Shown: piece after piece, positions 15,933 through 20,653 of the stretch
How the letters are laid out: each line of letters begins with the position of its first letter
Numbering within the stretch: position 1 is the stretch's first letter
Assembly: GCA_034180345.1 (NCBI GenBank)
Contig: JAXFOQ010000003.1
Span: 1-20,653, forward strand
Direction: 5' to 3'
Origin: RGIG5681 sp034180345
GTDB lineage: Bacteria; Bacillota_I; Bacilli_A; Erysipelotrichales; Erysipelotrichaceae
Length of the DNA: 20,653 nt
Notes under the pieces: model-generated
Told to the model about the DNA's origin: nothing
What the model saw: the letters and a program-made list of their open reading frames with translations, nothing else
The model's database searches: none
Translations under genes and position numbers: made by a program

Positions 15933-17219
15933 ATGATTATTGAACGCAAACAATATTTAGATGAACTTATTAAGAAAAAAGAAAATGGTCGAATAAAGAT
16001 AATTACTGGCATTCGTAGATGTGGTAAATCATACCTCTTGTTTAAATTATATAAAGATTATTTGTTGGCAAATAATGTTGATGAAAAACATATTATTGAA
16101 GTATCACTTGATGATATCGATAATATTAGGTATCGAGATCCTTTTGAGCTTAATGAATATATAAAAAGTAAAATCATTGATCATAAAAAATATTATATTT
16201 TTATTGATGAAGTTCAATTTTCAAAATCAGTTAAAAATCCATATGTTGATGATGAAAAAATAACCTTTGTCGATACCCTGTTAGGACTTATGAAACGCAA
16301 GAATTTAGATATTTATGTTACTGGTAGTAATTCAAAAATGCTTTCTAAGGATATTTTAACCCAGTTTAGAGATCGAGGTGATGAAATTCATGTTTATCCA
16401 TTAGCCTTTGTTGAAATTAGTAAATGCTATAAAAATATAGATAAAGCATGGGAAGATTATCTTCTTTGTGGTGGAATGCCTTTTGTATTAGAACTTGAAA
16501 CTTTTGAAGAAAAAAGTAGATATTTAAAAGGATTATTTGAAGAAACTTATATTAGAGATATTATCGAGAGAAACAATATTAAAAATAATGAGGAGATATT
16601 GGCGGTTTTACTTGACTTTGTTTCATCGGCTATCGGCTCTCTTACTAATCCACTGAAATTAGCTAATAGATTTTTATCAGAGAAAAAGATGAATATCTCT
16701 AACCATACCATTTCAAAATATTTATCATATTTTGAAGAAGCCTATATTTTATATTCGGCTAAAAGATATGATGTGAAAGGGTCAAGGTACTTTTCAACCC
16801 CGCTTAAATATTATTTTTCAGATATAGGTCTTAGAAATGCAAGGCTTAATTTTAGACAGGTTGAAGAAACCCACATTATGGAAAATATTATTTATAATGA
16901 TTTAATAAGAAGGGGATTTAATGTTAATGTTGGTGTTGTAGAATATTTTGATAATACAAAAGATAAGACCAAAAGGGTGCAACTAGAAATAGATTTTGTG
17001 GTTAATAGAGGAAATTTAAGATATTATATTCAATCGGCATTTGCAATAAATAGCGAAGAAAAGAAGGAACAAGAACGAAATTCTTTAAAACGCATTGATG
17101 ATTCTTTTAAAAAAATTATTGTTGTAAAAGATGATATTATCCCAAGATACGATGAATATGGTATTTATTATATCGGCATTAGAGAATTTCTTTTAAGGGA
17201 TAATTTGTTGGAATTATAA
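15933..17219 (+). CDS. AAA_14/DUF4143-family ATPase
   Basis: This belongs to a widespread bacterial and archaeal family with an AAA+ core and a C-terminal DUF4143 domain. No general biochemical role is established for it. The 428 residues show Walker A GIRRCGKS (26-33), Walker B FIDEVQ (90-95), a sensor-1 segment VTGSNSKML (129-137), an arginine-containing FRDRGDEI after it, and the DUF4143 region (about 200-360), with a nuclease-like E-x-D-F-V pattern near residue 354 (LEIDFVV). Members often occur singly and spread by transfer. Here the gene stands alone between two terminated units. GAGGA (15921-15925) lies 7 nt before the ATG. No terminator is evident after it. Confidence 0.85.
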   Translation: MIIERKQYLDELIKKKENGRIKIITGIRRCGKSYLLFKLYKDYLLANNVDEKHIIEVSLDDIDNIRYRDPFELNEYIKSKIIDHKKYYIFIDEVQFSKSVKNPYVDDEKITFVDTLLGLMKRKNLDIYVTGSNSKMLSKDILTQFRDRGDEIHVYPLAFVEISKCYKNIDKAWEDYLLCGGMPFVLELETFEEKSRYLKGLFEETYIRDIIERNNIKNNEEILAVLLDFVSSAIGSLTNPLKLANRFLSEKKMNISNHTISKYLSYFEEAYILYSAKRYDVKGSRYFSTPLKYYFSDIGLRNARLNFRQVEETHIMENIIYNDLIRRGFNVNVGVVEYFDNTKDKTKRVQLEIDFVVNRGNLRYYIQSAFAINSEEKKEQERNSLKRIDDSFKKIIVVKDDIIPRYDEYGIYYIGIREFLLRDNLLEL

Positions 17220-17265
17220 ATTAAAATGATTTAATAAATATGAATTTTTTAGTGATGTATGTCTT

Positions 17266-17320
17266 TTGACATTCTGAGATTGTTAGTGTTAGAATTTCAT
17301 CTGTTAGCAAGAGCTAATAG
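17266..17320 (+). promoter_or_regulatory. Extended -10 promoter and 5' leader hairpin of the H-domain/importer operon
   Basis: A perfect TTGACA (17266-17271), an 18-nt spacer and TGTTAGAAT (17287-17295, extended -10) predict transcription from about 17302. The message would begin almost exactly with an 8-bp hairpin (17301-17308 with 17313-17320, loop AAGA). A structure at the very 5' end could protect the mRNA from decay. The leader (about 45 nt) is too short for the known large riboswitches. Confidence 0.65.
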
Positions 17321-17345
17321 TGTATATTTGGGTTTGGGGTGATAA

Positions 17346-17960
17346 ATGAAGAATTATATCTGGTTAAATCCTGTGGTGGTTTCTTCTTATGATAATAAAA
17401 AAATAATTGATTTATTAAGGGCTATAGATTATGAAATAGTCTATCCATATAATGATTATCTTAAAGTAGTCAAGGAAAAATATCAGGCTTTATTAAAGCA
17501 GGATTATTCATTACCAATTCTTGATCAAAGATGCCCGATGATCTATGACTGCTTTAAACAAAGTGATTATCAAGTTATTTATCATGATATTGATCCAATT
17601 TTAATACATACAGCCAAAGAATTGGCTGATCGTTCTGATTTAAAAGATGGATACAAGTGGATAATTACTCCTTGTAGTAGTTTGAAAAAGATGGGCAATG
17701 AGCTTAATTTAGAAAATACCATCTTTTTAACTTGGGATGAATTTATCCAATATCATAATTTAGAAATTGAAGGTCATTCCTTAACTGATAGCCCTATACC
17801 CTTTGGTTTTTTTGATGAACTTGAAAAGTATATTATTTATGTTGATGATCATAATATTAATCAATTAAACCTTAAGGATATTAGGCTTATCGAGGGACTT
17901 TATTGTGGTGGTGGTTGTCATAACGGAGATGGAGTTAAATGCTTAAAAACAAGAAAATAA
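17346..17960 (+). CDS. [FeFe]-hydrogenase H-domain-like iron-sulfur protein (short form)
   Basis: This 204-residue protein has three motifs in the order of the hydrogenase H-domain: QRCP (C63) for L1 TSCCP, TPCSSLKK (C110) for L2 MPCxxKK, and E183-x-x-x-C187-GGG-C191 followed by HNGDG for L3 ExMACxxGCxxGGG. The four cysteines match those that hold the [4Fe-4S] part of the H-cluster. Key catalytic positions differ: the proton-relay cysteine of L1 is Arg62, the two Met positions are Thr108 and Leu185, and the L2 lysine is one residue late. There are no N-terminal ferredoxin domains. The H-domain core is usually about 350 residues. I therefore infer an Fe-S protein without normal hydrogenase activity, perhaps redox sensing or substrate handling for the importer encoded next to it. 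GGGGTGAT (17336-17343) precedes the start, and the gene overlaps the permease gene by 22 nt. Confidence 0.65.
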   Translation: MKNYIWLNPVVVSSYDNKKIIDLLRAIDYEIVYPYNDYLKVVKEKYQALLKQDYSLPILDQRCPMIYDCFKQSDYQVIYHDIDPILIHTAKELADRSDLKDGYKWIITPCSSLKKMGNELNLENTIFLTWDEFIQYHNLEIEGHSLTDSPIPFGFFDELEKYIIYVDDHNINQLNLKDIRLIEGLYCGGGCHNGDGVKCLKTRK

Positions 17961-18703
17961 AAACGATTATCTCAATACTGATAGTAATCGGTATATATAC
18001 TTTAATATCACAACTTAATCTTTATAGCAGTTATTTACTACCTAGTCCGATGATGATTGTGAATAGTTTTATTGAACTGTTATTAGACGGGACACTGATT
18101 AATAATATTTTAATCAGTCTTAAACGGGTGCTTGGTGGTTATGTTATTGCATTGGTCTTGGCAATGTCATTAGCGATTATTTTATTAAGATATAGACAAC
18201 TTAATGACTATCTTAATTGGATATTACAATTCTTAAGAAATGTCCCACCACTTAGCTTAATACCCTTATTGATTTTATGGTTTGGTATAGATGAGGGTTC
18301 TAAATTGATTATTATTATTTTGGCTTCATTCTTCCCGATGTTTTTAAATATTGATAAGGGCTTTAAAAGTGTGGATACTAAACTTATTGAGGTTGGTAAA
18401 TCCTTTAATTTCAACGATTATCAATTATTTAAGAAGATTATTTTTCCAAGTGCAGTTCCAGATATTTTAATTGGAATGCGTATTGGTCTTGGGTATAGTT
18501 ATCGGGCAATTATCGGTGCCGAAATGATTGCTTCTAGCAGCGGTCTTGGTTATATGATTAATTTTTATCGCTCACTTTCACAAACTGATGTGGTAATGGT
18601 CGGTATTATTACCATTGGACTACTTGGCTATGGTTGTGATTATTTATTCAAGCATTTAGCTAATCGTTTATTTAAGGAAACAAAGGGTCATGGCTGGAAT
18701 TAA
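17939..18703 (+). CDS. ABC importer permease, NitT/TauT (SsuC/TauC-like) family
   Basis: This 254-residue inner part of an importer has about six membrane helices and the BPD_transp_1 domain. The EAA-type loop that docks the ATPase reads EVGKSFNFNDYQLFKKIIFP, followed by AVPDILIGMRIGLGYSYRAI, typical of SsuC/TauC/ThiX permeases. The N-terminus is basic (LKNKKIKT) and leads into the first helix. The start lies inside the H-domain-like gene, with GGAG (17931-17934) close by. The gene overlaps the ATPase gene by 14 nt, so all subunits are coupled. The family carries sulfonates, nitrate, thiamine precursors, riboflavin and similar molecules. The substrate here is not evident. Confidence 0.88.
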   Translation: MLKNKKIKTIISILIVIGIYTLISQLNLYSSYLLPSPMMIVNSFIELLLDGTLINNILISLKRVLGGYVIALVLAMSLAIILLRYRQLNDYLNWILQFLRNVPPLSLIPLLILWFGIDEGSKLIIIILASFFPMFLNIDKGFKSVDTKLIEVGKSFNFNDYQLFKKIIFPSAVPDILIGMRIGLGYSYRAIIGAEMIASSSGLGYMINFYRSLSQTDVVMVGIITIGLLGYGCDYLFKHLANRLFKETKGHGWN

Positions 18704-19403
18704 AATTAGTGATTTAAGAGTTGTTTTTACAATTAAAGATACAAAATTAAGGGTTATTGATGGGCTTGATCTAGCCCTTGATCAAGATAAGATTACCGTT
18801 ATTTTAGGTAAGTCTGGTTGTGGTAAGACAACCTTACTCAGAACGATTATCGGTTTGGAAAAGACCTATGAAGGTATAATTGATATTGATAATTTAAAGC
18901 TTGCCTATGTATTTCAAGAACCACGGTTAATGCCTTGGCTTAATGTATATCAAAATATTACTTTTGGCATTAAGGACTACCAACAGGAAGATATTGATAG
19001 ACTCATTGCCTTAGTAGGTTTAGAAGGCTTTAAACAGGCACATATTAATCAATTATCGGGTGGTATGCAAAGTAGGGTATCTATAGCTAGAGCCTTGGCA
19101 CACCATGCAGATTTTATGTTGATGGATGAACCTTTTTCAGCCCTTGATTATTTTACTAGATTAAATATACAAAAAGAATTATTGAATATTTATCATCATA
19201 ATAAATTAGGAATACTATTTGTTACTCACAATATTGATGAAGCATTGATATTGGGTCATAAAATTATTGTTATGGGTAAGGGCAATATTATTTCTGAATA
19301 TGAGCTTAATGATCAAAATCGTGATCTACTTGATGAAAAATATATCAAACTAAAAAAACAAATTATTCATGATATTGGAGGTAAAAATGAAGAAAATTAT
19401 TAA
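18690..19403 (+). CDS. ABC importer ATPase, NitT/TauT (SsuB/TauB-like) family
   Basis: The ATPase powers the importer encoded around it. It has 237 residues with Walker A GKSGCGKT (40-47), Q-loop FQEPRLMPW around Gln76, signature LSGGM (122-126), Walker B FMLMDEPFSALD (142-153) and H-loop VTHNIDEAL. The FQEPRLMPW form is characteristic of the SsuB/TauB/ThiZ group. AAGGA (18674-18678) lies 11 nt upstream and AAAGGG only 2 nt upstream, so translation probably depends on coupling with the permease gene, which it overlaps by 14 nt. Its last 17 nt overlap the lipoprotein gene. Confidence 0.9.
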   Translation: MAGIKISDLRVVFTIKDTKLRVIDGLDLALDQDKITVILGKSGCGKTTLLRTIIGLEKTYEGIIDIDNLKLAYVFQEPRLMPWLNVYQNITFGIKDYQQEDIDRLIALVGLEGFKQAHINQLSGGMQSRVSIARALAHHADFMLMDEPFSALDYFTRLNIQKELLNIYHHNKLGILFVTHNIDEALILGHKIIVMGKGNIISEYELNDQNRDLLDEKYIKLKKQIIHDIGGKNEENY

Positions 19404-20334
19404 AACCGTAATTATTTTATTGGGAATTACAATGTTTATTAGTGGTTGTGCTAAAAAAGACCATAGTGTTTCTAACAATATTGATAAATTGAAGGTTACC
19501 TATGTTACATCACCACTTAATGTTCCATCAATCATTGAAAAGCACCAACAAGTTTTCGCAAAACATCTTAATGGTATTAAGATTGACTATGCTGAAATTA
19601 CCAGTGGTGCTGACCAAAGCCAAGCGCTTGCGAGTGGTGATGTGCAATTATTACATGCGATTGGTGGTTCATCAGTGGTTGCTGCAGCAGCAAATGGTGC
19701 CGATATTAAAATTATAAATATGTATAGTAAAGCACCTGAAGCCTTTGCCTTATTTTCAAAGGATAATAGTTTAAATGATGCTACAAGCTTAAAGGGAAAA
19801 ACTATTGCTGGCCCTGCTGGAACCAATCTTCATGAATTATTGGTGGCATATCTAAAAAAATCAGACTTAACTATTAAGGATGTTAATTTTGTTAATATGA
19901 GTATTCCTGATGCTTTAGCAGCAGTTGGTGCTGGTAAAATTGATGTAGCGATGTTGGGTGGTCCTGCAGCATACAAGGCACAAACCAATGGTTTACATAA
20001 GGTAACTGATGGTAAAGGCTTAATTGAGGCTATCATCTGTGTAGCAACAACCCAAAAGTTCTATGATGAACATAAGGATGTTATTGATAATTTTATGAAG
20101 GCTCAAGAAGAATTGCGTAGTTATATGATGTCAAATGCCAAAGAAACTAAAGATATTGTTAAGGATGCTTTAAAACTTGATGATGCTGCCTATGATACAA
20201 TGTATCCACAATATGACTTTAGTTTACAAGTAAGTGAAAAAGATATTGCTGGACTACAAAAAACTGCTGACTTTATGTATGAAAACGGTATGATTAAAAA
20301 TAAAGTTAATGCTAAAGAATTATTTATTAAATAG
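19387..20334 (+). CDS. NitT/TauT-family substrate-binding lipoprotein
   Basis: This 315-residue lipoprotein is the capture subunit of the importer. It has a type II signal peptide with lipobox FISGC (lipidated Cys21). The mature part follows the SsuA/TauA/NMT1-like pattern: KVTYVTSP at the start, a GSSVVAAAANGADIKI stretch, LKGKTIAGPAGTNLHELL, and IDVAMLGGPAA. The frame is open from 19369, but the start at 19387 is chosen because GGAGGT (19377-19382) lies 4 nt before it and the signal peptide starts there. The ligand is unknown. No CCCFC motif of the eukaryotic-type THI5/NMT1 enzymes is present. A terminator follows directly, closing the operon. Confidence 0.9.
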   Translation: MKKIIKTVIILLGITMFISGCAKKDHSVSNNIDKLKVTYVTSPLNVPSIIEKHQQVFAKHLNGIKIDYAEITSGADQSQALASGDVQLLHAIGGSSVVAAAANGADIKIINMYSKAPEAFALFSKDNSLNDATSLKGKTIAGPAGTNLHELLVAYLKKSDLTIKDVNFVNMSIPDALAAVGAGKIDVAMLGGPAAYKAQTNGLHKVTDGKGLIEAIICVATTQKFYDEHKDVIDNFMKAQEELRSYMMSNAKETKDIVKDALKLDDAAYDTMYPQYDFSLQVSEKDIAGLQKTADFMYENGMIKNKVNAKELFIK

Positions 20335-20356
20335 TTATTAAAAGATAAATAAAGTT

Positions 20357-20400
20357 AAGATTGAATGAATGATATAATCATAAATTCAATCTTTTTTCTT
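20357..20400 (+). terminator. Terminator of the H-domain/importer operon
   Basis: A perfect 10-bp stem (AAGATTGAAT at 20357-20366 with 20384-20393), a 17-nt loop and a run of six T. Confidence 0.8.
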
Positions 20401-20440
20401 ACCTCCTATATTTGTCAATCCTTTTAATCATTGCTATTGA

Positions 20441-20460
20441 TATATATATATATATATATA
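20441..20460. repeat. (TA)10 dinucleotide tract
   Basis: Ten uninterrupted TA units lie 75 nt upstream of the last gene. Such tracts can change length by slippage. Here the tract is upstream of the probable -10 box at 20494-20499, so a length change would move upstream sites and not the -35/-10 spacing. Confidence 0.85.
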
Positions 20461-20470
20461 GTAAACTTAA

Positions 20471-20507
20471 TTTCTAGTTATATATATTGGCTATATAATA
20501 CTAGAAA
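20471..20507 (+). promoter_or_regulatory. Inverted repeat around the TATAAT of the last gene
   Basis: TTTCTAGT (20471-20478) and ACTAGAAA (20500-20507) are perfect inverted copies with partly complementary TA-rich sequence inside. The right arm begins just after a TATAAT (20494-20499). The -35 position (TTTCTA, 17-nt spacer) is weak. The layout fits an operator or a regulated promoter for the secreted-protein gene. Confidence 0.45.
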
Positions 20508-20534
20508 TAAATAAATAAAGGAAAGGAAACAAAT

Positions 20535-20653
20535 ATGAAAAAAAGTAATAAACTAAAATATCTATTAACCCTGTTAATGATATTATCTATTTCATTTAGT
20601 GTCTTTGGTATTAATACAAGTAGTATCAAAGCCAAGGCATCAGATGGAATCAC
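20535..20653 (+). CDS. Secreted protein, N-terminal fragment (runs off the window)
   Basis: Only the first 39 codons and two further bases are inside the window. They encode a classical signal peptide: a basic start (KKSNKLK), a long hydrophobic core (YLLTLLMILSISFSVFG) and a probable signal peptidase I site after KAKA (residue 35). AAGGAAAGGAA just upstream is a good ribosome binding region. Nothing of the mature protein can be identified. An N-terminus of this type is seen in large surface proteins and proteases of this group. Confidence 0.75.
   Translation, partial: MKKSNKLKYLLTLLMILSISFSVFGINTSSIKAKASDGI

Noticed and set aside
17220..17345. Possible riboswitch before the importer operon (thiamine, SAM or similar)
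   Set aside because: The predicted leader is only about 45 nt with one small hairpin. No THI-box, S-box or other known conserved core could be found.
1..20653. CRISPR array, tRNA, rRNA or insertion sequence
   Set aside because: No regularly spaced direct repeats, no tRNA-like or rRNA-like segment, and no transposase frame or IS ends were seen.
1..20653. Mycoplasma-type genetic code, suggested by the low GC content
   Set aside because: TGA ends several well-supported genes and tryptophan is encoded by TGG, so the standard code applies.

Overview
The window is AT-rich DNA in which every convincing gene lies on the + strand. It looks like a low-GC Gram-positive bacterium, most likely a member of the Erysipelotrichia or a nearby Bacilli lineage. 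The reasons are a gene for the RNA polymerase delta subunit (RpoE), strong AGGAGG-type ribosome binding sites, lipobox lipoproteins, a transketolase split into two subunits, an Lrp-type regulator coupled to a YugH/AlaT-like aminotransferase, and a very large lactocepin-like cell-surface protease. TGA serves as a stop codon (for example at 763-765, 1444-1446, 3763-3765 and 15758-15760), so the genetic code is the standard one and not that of mycoplasmas. The lineage is inferred from gene content; no rRNA or tRNA gene is present to test it.

Layout. (1) 1-1030: a small secreted protein of unknown function followed by a 34-residue single-span membrane protein, then a terminator. (2) 1061-1830: a possible DUF1934/YwiB-type protein overlapping rpoE, with a promoter so close to the first start codon that the mRNA would be almost leaderless. 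(3) 1857-3225: an isolated sugar-type ABC solute-binding lipoprotein with its own promoter and terminator. (4) 3247-6762: an alaR/alaT-like pair joined by an ATGA overlap, then the two transketolase halves, ending at a strong terminator. (5) 6785-10308: a CydD/CydC-like heterodimeric ABC exporter with a 14-bp palindrome over the likely -10 box. (6) 10311-15866: a repeat-rich promoter region, a 1767-residue S8 serine protease anchored by a C-terminal membrane segment, and a possible 25-residue hydrophobic peptide overlapping its stop codon. (7) 15890-17219: an AAA_14/DUF4143 ATPase. (8) 17266-20400: a four-gene operon with a good extended -10 promoter. It holds a short protein carrying [FeFe]-hydrogenase H-domain cysteine motifs, then the permease, ATPase and binding lipoprotein of a NitT/TauT-family importer. 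(9) 20401-20653: a (TA)10 tract, an inverted repeat over a TATAAT box, and the first 39 codons of another secreted protein.

How they work together. The best candidate for an undescribed system is the operon at 17346-20334. All four cysteines that hold the cubane of the hydrogenase H-cluster can be matched in order in a 204-residue protein, but the residues that serve the binuclear iron site and proton transfer are changed. That protein is translationally coupled to an importer for an unknown small molecule. The transketolase halves together make one pentose-phosphate enzyme, AlaR/AlaT would handle alanine-pyruvate interconversion, and CydDC would export thiols or move heme. The protease probably supplies peptides or remodels surface proteins.
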